This document shows positions 1-8,874 of a stretch of 47,726 bases of DNA, piece by piece. Where the stretch lies: assembly GCA_002386525.1 (NCBI GenBank), contig DGIS01000030.1:64376-112101 (forward strand), written 5' to 3'. The translations under genes and the position numbers were made by a program. The first letter of the stretch is position 1, and each line of letters starts with the position of its first letter. This DNA is from Sphingobacterium sp. UBA4616. Lineage in GTDB: Bacteria > Bacteroidota > Bacteroidia > Sphingobacteriales > Sphingobacteriaceae. Under the pieces are notes generated by a model, which made no database searches, was not told the DNA's origin, and saw only the letters and a program-made list of their open reading frames with translations.

Positions 1-49
1 AGCTCCTGTTTTAGTTAGATCCATTTCTACTAATAGAATGGAGGTAGGC

Positions 50-886
50 TTACGCGCCTAGTTGTACGCGTTTGAAAGCAGTAACAGTCAATCCTTTAGA
101 AACTGAATCTAAGAATTGCGCAATATTTTTAGAAGAATCTTTTACGAACTCTTGGTTTAACAAGGTTGTATCTTTGAAGAATTTGTTCAATTTACCTTGA
201 GCAATTTTTTCAGCCATTTCAGCTGGTTTTCCTTCAGCGATGATTTGCTCTTTTGCAATAGCAATTTCACGCTCAATTGTGTTTTGATCGACACCATCTT
301 TATCAATTGCAATAGGGTTCATTGCAGCAATTTGCATTGCAACATCTTTACCAGCTTCTTCAGCACCAGCAGCGTCAGCAGAAAGCCCTACCAATACACC
401 TAAACGGTAGTTACCGTGAATATAAGCGATAACTTTTTCAGCAGTGATAGTTTCGTATTTAGAAACGTCGATTTTCTCACCAATTACACCAGTTTGCTCG
501 ATTAAAGAATCAGCGATATTTTTGCCATCAAGTTCCAAACCTTTTAATTCTTCCAAAGAAGCAGGCTTATGGTTTAATGCAATATCTGCAATTTTTTCAG
601 CGAAGGCTACGAAGTCTGCGTTTTTAGCTACGAAGTCAGTTTCACAGTTAACTTCAACTACAATACCTGATTTGCCATCAGCAGTAGCTTTAGCGATGAT
701 AACACCTTCGTTAGAGTCGCGATCCTGACGGCTAGCAGCTACTTTAGCGCCTTTTTTACGCAAGTAATCTACAGCAGCTTCGAAGTCACCATTAGACTCA
801 ACCAAAGCTTTTTTACAATCCATCATACCAGCGCCAGTTTGTTGACGCAATTTGTTTACATCTGATGCAGAAATTTGTACTGACAT
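50..886 (-). CDS. tsf: Elongation factor Ts
   Basis: Guanine-nucleotide exchange factor that recharges EF-Tu with GTP in the cytoplasm. The 278-residue product matches the usual length (about 280). The N-terminal UBA-like segment carries the family signature LRQQTGAGMMDCKKAL near residues 13-28, and the EF-Tu-contacting core motif CETDFVAKN follows at about residues 81-89. The start ATG is at 886, directly before the conserved N-terminus. It lies downstream of rpsB on the same strand, the classical order, but a strong hairpin with a T-run separates the two genes, so tsf is probably expressed at a level different from rpsB. Identification is secure. Confidence 0.97.
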   Translation of the reverse strand: MSVQISASDVNKLRQQTGAGMMDCKKALVESNGDFEAAVDYLRKKGAKVAASRQDRDSNEGVIIAKATADGKSGIVVEVNCETDFVAKNADFVAFAEKIADIALNHKPASLEELKGLELDGKNIADSLIEQTGVIGEKIDVSKYETITAEKVIAYIHGNYRLGVLVGLSADAAGAEEAGKDVAMQIAAMNPIAIDKDGVDQNTIEREIAIAKEQIIAEGKPAEMAEKIAQGKLNKFFKDTTLLNQEFVKDSSKNIAQFLDSVSKGLTVTAFKRVQLGA

Positions 887-993
887 GTTTATTTCTTTTT
901 ATTATTATTTACGACTGAAATTTGTACAATATTAACTTAAAAAAGGTTAAGCTAATATGAAGTTTAACATTCCTTGCTAAACGGGTTCTGTTA

Positions 994-1068
994 AACAAAA
1001 AACCGGACAGATAGGCTAGTTCAAGAAAAGTAAACTTTTCCAGAAACTAACGCTACGCCATCCGGTTT
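994..1068 (-). terminator. Hairpin with T-run between rpsB and tsf
   Basis: On the minus strand the arms AAACCGGA (1061-1068) and TCCGGTTT (1000-1007) enclose a second helix (TAGTTC/GAAACTA) and an apical helix GAAAAGT/ACTTTTC (1025-1040). The outer arm runs into a T-rich tract. It sits just after the rpsB stop codon, so it reads as an intrinsic terminator or attenuator that limits readthrough into tsf. Confidence 0.75.
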
Positions 1069-1080
1069 GGAATAAAAATA

Positions 1081-1878
1081 TTATTCTCCGTCTTTCGCTT
1101 TGCGAGGACGTTTAGCTTCTGAAGCTTCACCATTATCAGCTTTTGCTTTAGCAGCAGCAGCATCTTTTTCAGCTTCTTCTTCTTTGTCGCGTTTGCGCTC
1201 GTCCAAACCTTCTTGGATTGCTTGACCAATGATACCTGCGATTAAGCTAATAGATTTGCTAGCGTCATCATTTGCAGGGATTGGGAAATCAATGTTTGAA
1301 GGATCAGAGTTTGTATCTACCATTGCAAAAGTAGGGATGTTTAATTTCATTGCTTCAGAAACAGCGATGTGTTCTTTTTTCACATCGATGATGAATAAAG
1401 CAGCTGGCAAACGGTTCAAATCAGCGATACCTCCTAAAAGATTTTCTAATTTGATACGCTCACGTTGAATCATCAACTTCTCTTTTTTAGACAATACATC
1501 GTAAGTACCGTCTTTTTGCATTTTGTCAATGTTAGACATTTTTTTGATAGACTTACGAACTGTAGCGAAGTTTGTAAGCATACCACCTAACCAACGCTCA
1601 GTCACGAAAGGCATGTTGACCTCTTTAGCTTGTTGTGCGATGATCTCTTTTGCTTGTTTTTTCGTAGCTACGAATAAAACTTTGCGACCTGATTTTACGA
1701 TTTGTTTGATAGCTGATGCAGCTTCTTCTAACTTCGTAAGTGTTTTGTTCAAGTCAATGATGTGGATACCGTTGCGCTCCATGAAAATGTACTTAGCCAT
1801 TTTCGGATCCCATTTACGTGTAAGGTGACCAAAGTGCACACCTGCATCCAATAAATCTTGATAAGTAGTTCTTGCCAT
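1081..1878 (-). CDS. rpsB: 30S ribosomal protein S2
   Basis: Structural protein of the small ribosomal subunit. The N-terminus (LLDAGVHFGHLTRKWDPKM) and the motifs VLFVATKKQA and RWLGGMLTNF are diagnostic of S2, as is FIIDVKKEHIAVSEA in the second half. At 265 residues it is longer than the E. coli protein (241), because of a charged, low-complexity Lys/Glu/Ala tail of about 45 residues that is unlikely to be folded. It is 18 bases downstream of rpsI and is probably cotranscribed with rplM and rpsI. Confidence 0.97.
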   Translation of the reverse strand: MARTTYQDLLDAGVHFGHLTRKWDPKMAKYIFMERNGIHIIDLNKTLTKLEEAASAIKQIVKSGRKVLFVATKKQAKEIIAQQAKEVNMPFVTERWLGGMLTNFATVRKSIKKMSNIDKMQKDGTYDVLSKKEKLMIQRERIKLENLLGGIADLNRLPAALFIIDVKKEHIAVSEAMKLNIPTFAMVDTNSDPSNIDFPIPANDDASKSISLIAGIIGQAIQEGLDERKRDKEEEAEKDAAAAKAKADNGEASEAKRPRKAKDGE

Positions 1879-1896
1879 TTTTTGATCCTCCTTTGA

Positions 1897-2283
1897 TTAA
1901 CGTTTACTGAATTGGAATCTTCTACGAGCTTTACGACGTCCTGGTTTCTTACGCTCAACCATACGGTCGTCACGCGTTACTAAACCTTTAGCACGTAATG
2001 CAGGTTTAACTTCTGGGTTAAGTTCAACCAATGCTTTTGCGATCGCTAAGCGAACAGCTTCTGCTTGACCTTTAACACCACCTCCGTTAACGTTTACTTT
2101 TACATCAAAGTTTGCTAATTCACCAGCTACGTTCAAAGATTGAGTAGCGATGTATTGCAAAGGTAATGTTGGGAAATACTCTTTGTGGTCTTTACCGTTT
2201 ATGATTATGTTTCCGCTACCAGCAGTTAAGTAAATGCGGGCAACAGCAGTTTTTCTTCTTCCTGAAGTATTAGTTGTTGACAT
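1897..2283 (-). CDS. rpsI: 30S ribosomal protein S9
   Basis: Small-subunit protein whose C-terminal tail reaches the P-site tRNA. The 128-residue product contains GRRKTAVARIYL near the N-terminus, the GGGVKGQAEAVRLAIAKAL segment in the middle and the typical basic end RKARRRFQFSKR, finishing in SKR as expected for S9. It starts 11 bases after the rplM stop, the widespread L13-S9 gene pair. Identification is secure. Confidence 0.97.
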   Translation of the reverse strand: MSTTNTSGRRKTAVARIYLTAGSGNIIINGKDHKEYFPTLPLQYIATQSLNVAGELANFDVKVNVNGGGVKGQAEAVRLAIAKALVELNPEVKPALRAKGLVTRDDRMVERKKPGRRKARRRFQFSKR

Positions 2284-2294
2284 GTCGATTCTCC

Positions 2295-2738
2295 TTAAAA
2301 TTTAACTGGTTTTGGATTTTGTGCTTCATGCTTGTGCTCAGTACCAGCATAAACGTAAAGGTTCTTAAACAATTGACGACCTAAACGGTTTTTAGGAAGC
2401 ATACCACGAACAGCTTTTTCAATGATGCGCTCAGGGAATTTAGCCATTAACTCTTTAGGAGAAACGAAACGCTGACCACCTGGATATCCAGTGTAGCGTA
2501 CGTAAACTTTGTCGCCTAATTTGTTTCCTGTCAATTTGATTTTGTCTGCATTGATAACAATCACGTTATCTCCACAGTCTACGTGTGGGGTGAATGTAGG
2601 CTTGTGCTTACCACGAATTACTTTCGCGATGTTGCTCGCCAAACGCCCCAAAATCTCTCCTTCAGCGTCAACAACGATCCACTCTTTGTTAACGGTGTTC
2701 TTGTTGGCAGAGACAGTTTTGTAACTTAACGTATTCAC
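2295..2738 (-). CDS. rplM: 50S ribosomal protein L13
   Basis: Early-assembly protein of the large subunit. The 147-residue sequence shows the L13 motifs [33 protein letters not shown] and [13 protein letters not shown] in the expected order. It is the first gene of the rplM-rpsI-rpsB run. A Bacteroidota-type -7 element (TACCTTTG) lies about 60 bases upstream of the start at 2738. Confidence 0.97.
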   Translation of the reverse strand: MNTLSYKTVSANKNTVNKEWIVVDAEGEILGRLASNIAKVIRGKHKPTFTPHVDCGDNVIVINADKIKLTGNKLGDKVYVRYTGYPGGQRFVSPKELMAKFPERIIEKAVRGMLPKNRLGRQLFKNLYVYAGTEHKHEAQNPKPVKF

Positions 2739-2796
2739 TTGCTTTTGTTTAAATAATTTATTAAAAAATTTTTCTTCCCCTTATCTCAAGGGTCTG

Positions 2797-2804
2797 CAAA
2801 GGTA
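2797..2804 (-). promoter_or_regulatory. -7 element of the rplM promoter
   Basis: TACCTTTG on the minus strand is an exact match to TAnnTTTG. It stands about 60 bases upstream of rplM. No clear TTG is found at the -33 distance, so the call rests on the -7 match and the position. Confidence 0.55.
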
Positions 2805-2972
2805 CATCTAATATTCTATATTTTAAAATCTATTTTGCTTATTTTGCTGAAAACGAGTCGAATTTGCCACACTCCCCCCTAATCTCAATATTTTTACAAC
2901 TACCTCGAATGAATATTGTTACATTAGTTAGTATATTGCAGGAACAAATTTTTAATTATTTAGCGGAAGTAG

Positions 2973-4691
2973 ATGAGATTTAATTTTTTGAATAAACGAT
3001 TTTTAAGTTTTATTGGCGTGTTCCTTTTGGTAGTGAATTCATTGCACGCGCAATCACAAGATAGGAAAACAAAACCATATGATACCCGATTTAAAAATGT
3101 GCAAGAGATATTGAAGCAAGGCAAAATTGGACCAGGTATGGATTCTCTTGACGCTATCATCGCAGACTTTCCGCAGGCAGACGATATCTATTTCACTAAA
3201 GCGATTCTTCTTGCTCAGATGAGAAATCAGGATGGAGCGATTCAAGCCATTAAGCAAGCGCTGGATATCCAGTCTAAGCCAGAATATCTGAGTTTCGCAG
3301 TCGACGCGTTTAAAAGTAAAAATGATGCTGACAGTGCATTGATTTATCTCGATAAGCTGATTGATCAGGATGATAATAACACCGCGTCACTTAAACGCGA
3401 ACGCATCATGCTTCTTTTTAATGGCGGATATAAAGATGTGGCCTTAGAGTATTTTTATAAAACCAAAGAAATTGCAGGTGCTTCCGATACGTTGGATATG
3501 GTCGGTAGTGTGTTGTTGAATGATGCTGGCAATTATAAAAGTGTCATTGAGCTTTTGAAGCCCTGGGCGGATAAAGGGACTTCTTTAGCCCAGGTGTATG
3601 GTCAGCTGGCACAAGCTTATAATCTTTCCAAAAACTCGAAGCTAGCACTTGAATATATCAATAAGGGAATTCTCAACACAAAAGAAGACTTCCTTTATTT
3701 TGATTTAGCTGATCTATACCGATTTGATAAAAAGTTCAAGTTATCCTTTGATGCACTCAAACAAGGGTTTCAATCTAAAAAGATAGACTTTGCAGACAAA
3801 AATCGAATCATAATGACCTTATTGAATCCAAAGGGGCCTTATACACCGGATCAGCTGCTGGAGTTAGCTAATATCTTGGTGGAGGTTCATCCACGGATTG
3901 CTGAAAGCCATATGGCAAAGGGGCAGGTACTATGGCTAAAAGATGATAAAACTGCTGCGCAAAGCTCTTTGGCAGTAGCGGTTAGTATGAACCCTTATCA
4001 GATCGATGCCTGGCGAATGTTAATGAGCTTGGATATGGATAAAGGTGAATTCGATCAGGCAATCGCTCATGGCGGAGAAGCTTTGCATTATGTGCCTAAT
4101 AACGCTACAATACTCTATTTTACCAGTATGGCTTATCTGATGAAGAAGGATATGGAAAATAGTCGGAAGTTTATGGAGGCAGCACTCAATAATGCACAGG
4201 AGGAATCTCCATTCTTACAAGCAAATATCTATGGCGGCTTGGGTGATATTTATAACTCGCTTAAAATGTATAAAGCCTCCGACGCAGCTTACATGGAAGC
4301 CATCCGACTTGATAGTACAAATGTGACAGCAATGAACAATTTAGCCTACTATTTGTCGTTAAGAAAGGAACGACTTGATGAGGCTACGAAATACGCTGCT
4401 AAGGCAACAGATTTGCAACCTAATAATGGTACGTTTGAGGATACTTATGCTTGGGTACTATTTGCCGATGGAAAATATGACGAAGCATTGGTTTGGATTC
4501 AAAAGGCATTAAAAAATACTAATCCACAAACTTCGGTGTTGCTGGAGCATTATGGTGATATTCTGTTTAAGTTAGGGAAAACAAACGATGCTGTTAAACA
4601 ATGGACTTTGGCTTTGGAAAAAGGAGTGGATTCGGATGATAATAAGCTGAAATTGAAAAAGAAGATTGACACAAAAAGTTATGTGGAATAA
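2973..4691 (+). CDS. Exported TPR-repeat protein
   Basis: A 572-residue protein with a signal peptide (hydrophobic stretch at residues 10-25, probable cleavage after LHAQ) followed almost entirely by tetratricopeptide repeats. The clearest units are near residues 375-405, 420-450 and 455-525, with the pattern of small and aromatic positions (for example NNLAYYLSLRKERLDEA). TPR arrays bind other proteins, so this is probably a periplasmic or outer-membrane scaffold. It overlaps the next gene (DUF4292 lipoprotein) by 11 bases, and an EnvC-like gene follows, so an envelope role is likely. The specific partner is unknown. Confidence 0.8.
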   Translation: MRFNFLNKRFLSFIGVFLLVVNSLHAQSQDRKTKPYDTRFKNVQEILKQGKIGPGMDSLDAIIADFPQADDIYFTKAILLAQMRNQDGAIQAIKQALDIQSKPEYLSFAVDAFKSKNDADSALIYLDKLIDQDDNNTASLKRERIMLLFNGGYKDVALEYFYKTKEIAGASDTLDMVGSVLLNDAGNYKSVIELLKPWADKGTSLAQVYGQLAQAYNLSKNSKLALEYINKGILNTKEDFLYFDLADLYRFDKKFKLSFDALKQGFQSKKIDFADKNRIIMTLLNPKGPYTPDQLLELANILVEVHPRIAESHMAKGQVLWLKDDKTAAQSSLAVAVSMNPYQIDAWRMLMSLDMDKGEFDQAIAHGGEALHYVPNNATILYFTSMAYLMKKDMENSRKFMEAALNNAQEESPFLQANIYGGLGDIYNSLKMYKASDAAYMEAIRLDSTNVTAMNNLAYYLSLRKERLDEATKYAAKATDLQPNNGTFEDTYAWVLFADGKYDEALVWIQKALKNTNPQTSVLLEHYGDILFKLGKTNDAVKQWTLALEKGVDSDDNKLKLKKKIDTKSYVE

Positions 4692-5484
4692 AATTGTTTG
4701 GGCTTGTGCTGTAGTGATGTTGCTCTCTTCCTGTAGTTCGAAGAAGAGGATGCTGAAAGAAGCTGAGCTGAGGGCTCAAAACGAATTGATTATAAAGGAT
4801 AATACCAGAGAGGCAAAGAAAAATAGTTTACGCAATCTTTTTTTGACCAATTTGAATTATTCGACTTTTTCGGGAAAAGCTAAAATGAGGCTTGATATGG
4901 GAAAGGACAGTTATGACGTCAATTCGACTATTAGAATAGAAAAGGACAAGCGAATCTGGATTTCCATTTCTGCTACATTGGGTATCGAAGTGGCGCGTGT
5001 TCTAATAACTCCAGACAGTGTTCAGATCCTCAATAAGTTCCAAAGTGAATATATGGTTAAGCCTTTTGACTATCTATACCGTTTCGCTAGTTCCGATCTG
5101 ACCTTTGGAAACTTACAAGACTTATTGCTGGCCAACCTATCTGTGGATCTCCTGTCTGATATTGATCAGGTAAACTTTAAGCAGGATTCAATGTCCGTTC
5201 AGTTGGACGGTAAACTCAATGAGTTGGATTTTTTGTATAGGTTGAATAATAACAATAGGCCTTATCAATTTAGATTAGCCCAGCTTTCAAAGAAACAATT
5301 ATTGGAAGCTAACTATGGCGAATATGCTATGGCTTCGGGACAGGAATTTCCGATGCTTTTAAAAATGATAATTTCTGATGGCCGCCAAGAAATTAAGACA
5401 GAAATTAATTTTAACAAAGTTACTTTTAATGAACCTGTCGAAATGCCTTTTTCAGTATCGTCGCGATATAAGGTAATCCGATGA
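4681..5484 (+). CDS. DUF4292-type lipoprotein
   Basis: A 267-residue predicted lipoprotein. The signal peptide ends in a lipobox (LLSSC, Cys about 17 residues from the ATG). I chose the ATG at 4681 rather than a TTG at 4666, because it gives a short basic N-terminus directly before the hydrophobic core. The mature part starts with a charged helix and continues as beta-rich sequence (for example FSGKAKMRLDMGKDSYDVN), in keeping with the DUF4292 family, which resembles the LolA/LolB fold. A role in lipoprotein or lipid handling at the outer membrane is therefore possible but inferred. It overlaps the upstream TPR gene by 11 bases, which suggests translational coupling. Confidence 0.75.
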   Translation: MWNKIVWACAVVMLLSSCSSKKRMLKEAELRAQNELIIKDNTREAKKNSLRNLFLTNLNYSTFSGKAKMRLDMGKDSYDVNSTIRIEKDKRIWISISATLGIEVARVLITPDSVQILNKFQSEYMVKPFDYLYRFASSDLTFGNLQDLLLANLSVDLLSDIDQVNFKQDSMSVQLDGKLNELDFLYRLNNNNRPYQFRLAQLSKKQLLEANYGEYAMASGQEFPMLLKMIISDGRQEIKTEINFNKVTFNEPVEMPFSVSSRYKVIR

Positions 5485-5592
5485 CAGGATGTCTATATGA
5501 TTTAGATTTATTACTTTCGCAATTAGTTTGCTAAAGTAGGATATGAAGTGATAAGTTAGAAAGATGGCAAACACAAAAAAATAGTACTGTAA

Positions 5593-6906
5593 ATGAACTT
5601 TAAAAAGACAATACTTGGTATAGCTGTTTTCCTATTCATGATTGGGATTTCATCGGCGCAAACTAGAGCTGAACTTGAAAAGCAACGTGAGAAGCTCAAT
5701 CGTGAAATTGCTGAATTACAAAATACGGTCAAAGAAATTGCAAAAGAAAAATCATTGACCCAACAACAAGTGACAGCATTGAGTAAGCAGATTAATTTGC
5801 GCGAGCAGAAGATAAATACCATTACTTCCGAAGTAGCTGTGATTAATAGACATATTAATGCCAATACGGCTGCAGTGAGTAAATTAAAGGCTGAATTGGA
5901 GAAGATGAAACGTGACTATGAGAAAATGGTTATGTTTGCTTTCAGAAATCGGAATGCATACAATAAATTGATGTTTATTTTTGCATCGAAAGATTTCAAT
6001 CAAGGGTTTAGAAGAGTAAAGTATTTACAACAGTTCAACGATTCTAGAAAGCTGAAAGCTGCCGACATCGAAAATACCAAGAAGCAGATTGAACAGAAAA
6101 TTGCTCAGTTGCAAGCTGACCGCAACAAGCAGGTTGCTTTAATGAAAGAGCAGGAAAATGAGAAGAGAACCATATCGCAACAAAGATCCGTTTATTCAGG
6201 GCAATTAAGTGAATTGATCGTTACAGAGCGTGGCGTGAAAAAAGATATTACGCAAAAACAAAAAGAGGAGCGTCGTATCAATGCAGCCATTAAGGAAATC
6301 ATTAGAAGGGAGATTGAGGCTGAACGTCGCCGGGCTGAGGCTGCGCGCCGTGCTGCTGAAGCTGCAGCTGAGCGAAACCGTAAAGCAAATGAGCCTACAA
6401 CGAATACAAAAAATAAAAATGCCGCAAGTTCAAAAAGCAGCAATACTGCGCGAAAATCAGATTCTGAAGTCTTGCGTAGCACACCGGAAGCTGTTAAACT
6501 TTCGAATGATTTTAGATCTAATCGCGGTAGTTTACCTTGGCCTGTTTCCAATGCGAAGATCATGCAAGAGTTTGGTTCAGAAAGTGTCGGTAGAAACGTC
6601 AATTGGGATCATGAGACGGTTAAAATTCAAACGTCGAGCGGTGCAGCTGTGAAAGCAGTATTTAATGGAGAAGTGTTAAGTATAGTTTCAATGATGGGGC
6701 AGCGTATTGTCATGATTAAACATGGGGAATACTTTACGGTGTATATGAATTTGGCAGGTGTAAATGTTTCAAAAGGACAAAAAATAAGCACAGGACAAAC
6801 CATAGGAACAGCTGATGTCGACTCAGATACTGGGGTTCCGATGGTAGAGTTTTCTGTTTTACAGGGAACGACACCACTCAACCCAATGTCATGGTTGGCT
6901 AGATAA
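5593..6906 (+). CDS. EnvC-like murein hydrolase activator (degenerate LytM)
   Basis: A 437-residue exported protein: signal peptide (residues 1-22), long coiled coils (about 24-130 and 150-250, the last part Arg/Ala/Glu rich), a Ser/Asn/Lys linker and a C-terminal LytM/M23 domain (about 313-437). The catalytic zinc ligands of active LytM enzymes are not visible: the region that normally carries HxxxD reads NWDHETVKIQ, and the HxH motif is replaced by PMVEFSV. The layout is that of EnvC, a non-catalytic activator of cell-division amidases. The cognate amidase is not in this window. It follows the TPR and DUF4292 genes on the same strand, 108 bases downstream. Confidence 0.85.
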   Translation: MNFKKTILGIAVFLFMIGISSAQTRAELEKQREKLNREIAELQNTVKEIAKEKSLTQQQVTALSKQINLREQKINTITSEVAVINRHINANTAAVSKLKAELEKMKRDYEKMVMFAFRNRNAYNKLMFIFASKDFNQGFRRVKYLQQFNDSRKLKAADIENTKKQIEQKIAQLQADRNKQVALMKEQENEKRTISQQRSVYSGQLSELIVTERGVKKDITQKQKEERRINAAIKEIIRREIEAERRRAEAARRAAEAAAERNRKANEPTTNTKNKNAASSKSSNTARKSDSEVLRSTPEAVKLSNDFRSNRGSLPWPVSNAKIMQEFGSESVGRNVNWDHETVKIQTSSGAAVKAVFNGEVLSIVSMMGQRIVMIKHGEYFTVYMNLAGVNVSKGQKISTGQTIGTADVDSDTGVPMVEFSVLQGTTPLNPMSWLAR

Positions 6907-6936
6907 GAAATAATTACTATATTTAATAATTATCCT

Positions 6937-6944
6937 TACATTTG
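6937..6944 (+). promoter_or_regulatory. -7 element upstream of tatA
   Basis: TACATTTG is an exact TAnnTTTG match, 54 bases before the tatA ATG. A -33 TTG is not evident. Confidence 0.45.
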
Positions 6945-6998
6945 TAAGGAGAGTGAGAAATTTAGTTTAAAAGAATTGAAAAACAAGAAATTATAGTT

Positions 6999-7196
6999 AT
7001 GTCAACATCATTATTAATCATGGGAATCGGGGGGCAAGAGTTAATTGTCATTGTAGTAATATTGTTACTATTATTTGGTGGCAAGAAGATTCCCGAATTG
7101 ATGCGCGGGTTGGGTAAGGGCGTTAAGGAATTTAAAGATGGCCAAAAAGAGGACTCTCCAACAGAGAAAAAAACTGAGGTAGAAGATAATAAATAA
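6999..7196 (+). CDS. tatA: Sec-independent translocase subunit TatA/E
   Basis: A 65-residue membrane protein of the twin-arginine translocase, which exports folded proteins. It has one transmembrane helix (about residues 13-25), the hinge motif FGGKKIPEL, an amphipathic helix ([14 protein letters not shown]) and a short charged tail, which is the full TatA architecture. No tatB or tatC is adjacent, as is common in Bacteroidota. A probable substrate with a clear RRxFxKK signal is encoded at 18220-18981. A strong terminator follows. Confidence 0.93.
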   Translation: MSTSLLIMGIGGQELIVIVVILLLLFGGKKIPELMRGLGKGVKEFKDGQKEDSPTEKKTEVEDNK

Positions 7197-7224
7197 GGGA
7201 AGTTTAGATCCCATTATAGCATGG

Positions 7225-7260
7225 ATACGATTTTGCGAGGAGCAAAATCGTATTTTGTTT
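7225..7260 (+). terminator. Intrinsic terminator after tatA
   Basis: A perfect 12-base-pair stem, ATACGATTTTGC / GCAAAATCGTAT, with loop GAGGA, followed by TTTGTTTT. Confidence 0.92.
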
Positions 7261-7381
7261 TATACTCGACCTAAAGCTGAATAGGGCGAAAACCATTTTT
7301 ATACTAAAACCCATTTCTAAGCGTTTAGATTATTGTTGATTTTTCAGTAGATCAATCAAACTCGGATTTAACAGTAAATTT

Positions 7382-8848
7382 ATGATCGGAAAACAGGCGT
7401 TAATTTCATTACTAGGAGGGGTATGCTTTGTGCTGCCACTTAAGGCCCAAGAAAGCGCTGTAGAAGGTATGAAAGAAGCAGCTCAAAACTTCTTTCAAAA
7501 AAGCATCGAAAAGGAAAAACAGGAGATTTACCAATACCTAGATAGTATAAAATCTACGGGGAATAACGGACAGCAGTATTCTGAAATAACAGACGAAGAT
7601 ATACAGCTGGTTCGGAAATTGAAGGCAATAGAACGAGAGGTTCCTCTAGACTACTCGCCTCGAGTGAAAGAGCTGGTGGCGAAATACACCTCAGACAATT
7701 ATAATCCTTATATGTGTAGAATGATGGGATTAGGACAATACTATTTTCCATTGTTTGATAAAATTTTGGATGAGGTCGGTGTGCCACGCGAACTCAAATA
7801 CCTTAGTGTAGTTGAATCATCCCTAAATCCGCGCGATATTTCCAGTGCAGGAGCGACAGGTTTATGGCAGTTAATGTATTACGAAGCCAAAACTTATCAC
7901 CTTACAGTAGACAGTTATACCGACCAGCGTATGGATCCGATCGCTTCCAGCTATGCAATCGCAAAGATTTTAAAAGATGCTTATGAGGAATACGGCGATT
8001 GGCTATTAGCGATAGCATCCTATAACGGCGGTAAAGGAGCTGTTAGCCGTGCAATTCAGCGCTCAGGAAAGGAGAAGGCAACTTTTTGGGATGTTGCACC
8101 TTATTTGACACAACAAACTCAAAACTATATCCCGAAATTTATCGCTATGACCTATGCGATGAAGTATGCAGATGAAAATAATATCAATGCGGCAGATACC
8201 GAACTTTCATTAAGAACGCAGATCTTGGATATCAATAAGCGGATATCATTGAACCAAATAGCAGATGCATTACAGGTGTCTAAAGAAACATTACGTGCAT
8301 TAAATCCTAGCTTTAAGAAGAATGTATTAAATGGTACCGAGGATGCCCCATTGCGGTTAGTGTTACCTGTAGTGGACAAGAAAATTGCTACAGAAGAGTT
8401 GTATGCAGCACTTAATACGCCAGTCGCCCCGTCAAATGCAATCCAAAATGAAAACATAGTGCAGACCCTACTCAATGGAAAGTATAAAGTGAAAGTTGGC
8501 GAAACATTCGCTTCCATTGCTGATAAGTTTGACGTGACAGTTCAGGATATAAAATCCTGGAATAATCTGCGCGGCAATCAAATTGTTCCTGGACAAAACC
8601 TACTAATAAAAAAGAAGGATGATTTTGTAAATACAAAATTAGCCCGCAATACAGAACGATCTGCAAAGAAAAGCCAGCAGCATGTAGCCAACATCACACG
8701 TACAGCTTACTATGTCGTAAAGAAAGGCGATACATTATCTGAGATTGCAGATAAAAATGGTACTTCAGTGGGCCGGCTTAAAAGTGAAAACGATTTGAGC
8801 GGAAACCGGATAAAACCAGGTATGAAATTGAAAGTCTCAAAAAAATAA
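7382..8848 (+). CDS. MltD-like lytic transglycosylase with two LysM domains
   Basis: Exported peptidoglycan-cleaving enzyme of 488 residues. After a signal peptide (about 1-22) comes a family 1 SLT domain (about 105-260) with the catalytic Glu145 in VVESSLNP and the supporting motifs GATGLWQLM and ASYNGGKGAVSRAI. Two LysM peptidoglycan-binding modules follow at the C-terminus, about 363-410 (YKVKVGETFASIADKF) and 441-488 (YYVVKKGDTLSEIADKN). The order SLT-LysM-LysM matches membrane-bound lytic transglycosylase D. The gene ends inside a hairpin shared with the convergent phosphoribosyltransferase gene. Confidence 0.92.
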   Translation: MIGKQALISLLGGVCFVLPLKAQESAVEGMKEAAQNFFQKSIEKEKQEIYQYLDSIKSTGNNGQQYSEITDEDIQLVRKLKAIEREVPLDYSPRVKELVAKYTSDNYNPYMCRMMGLGQYYFPLFDKILDEVGVPRELKYLSVVESSLNPRDISSAGATGLWQLMYYEAKTYHLTVDSYTDQRMDPIASSYAIAKILKDAYEEYGDWLLAIASYNGGKGAVSRAIQRSGKEKATFWDVAPYLTQQTQNYIPKFIAMTYAMKYADENNINAADTELSLRTQILDINKRISLNQIADALQVSKETLRALNPSFKKNVLNGTEDAPLRLVLPVVDKKIATEELYAALNTPVAPSNAIQNENIVQTLLNGKYKVKVGETFASIADKFDVTVQDIKSWNNLRGNQIVPGQNLLIKKKDDFVNTKLARNTERSAKKSQQHVANITRTAYYVVKKGDTLSEIADKNGTSVGRLKSENDLSGNRIKPGMKLKVSKK

Positions 8849-8874
8849 CAGCATGGTTTAAATTAACCATGCTG
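8842..8874 (-). terminator. Terminator between convergent genes, overlapping a stop codon
   Basis: CAGCATGGTT (8849-8858) pairs with AACCATGCTG (8865-8874). A T-run follows only on the minus strand (TTATTTTTTTG, inside the 3' end of the lytic transglycosylase gene), so it terminates the phosphoribosyltransferase gene, whose stop codon lies within the hairpin. Confidence 0.8.
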
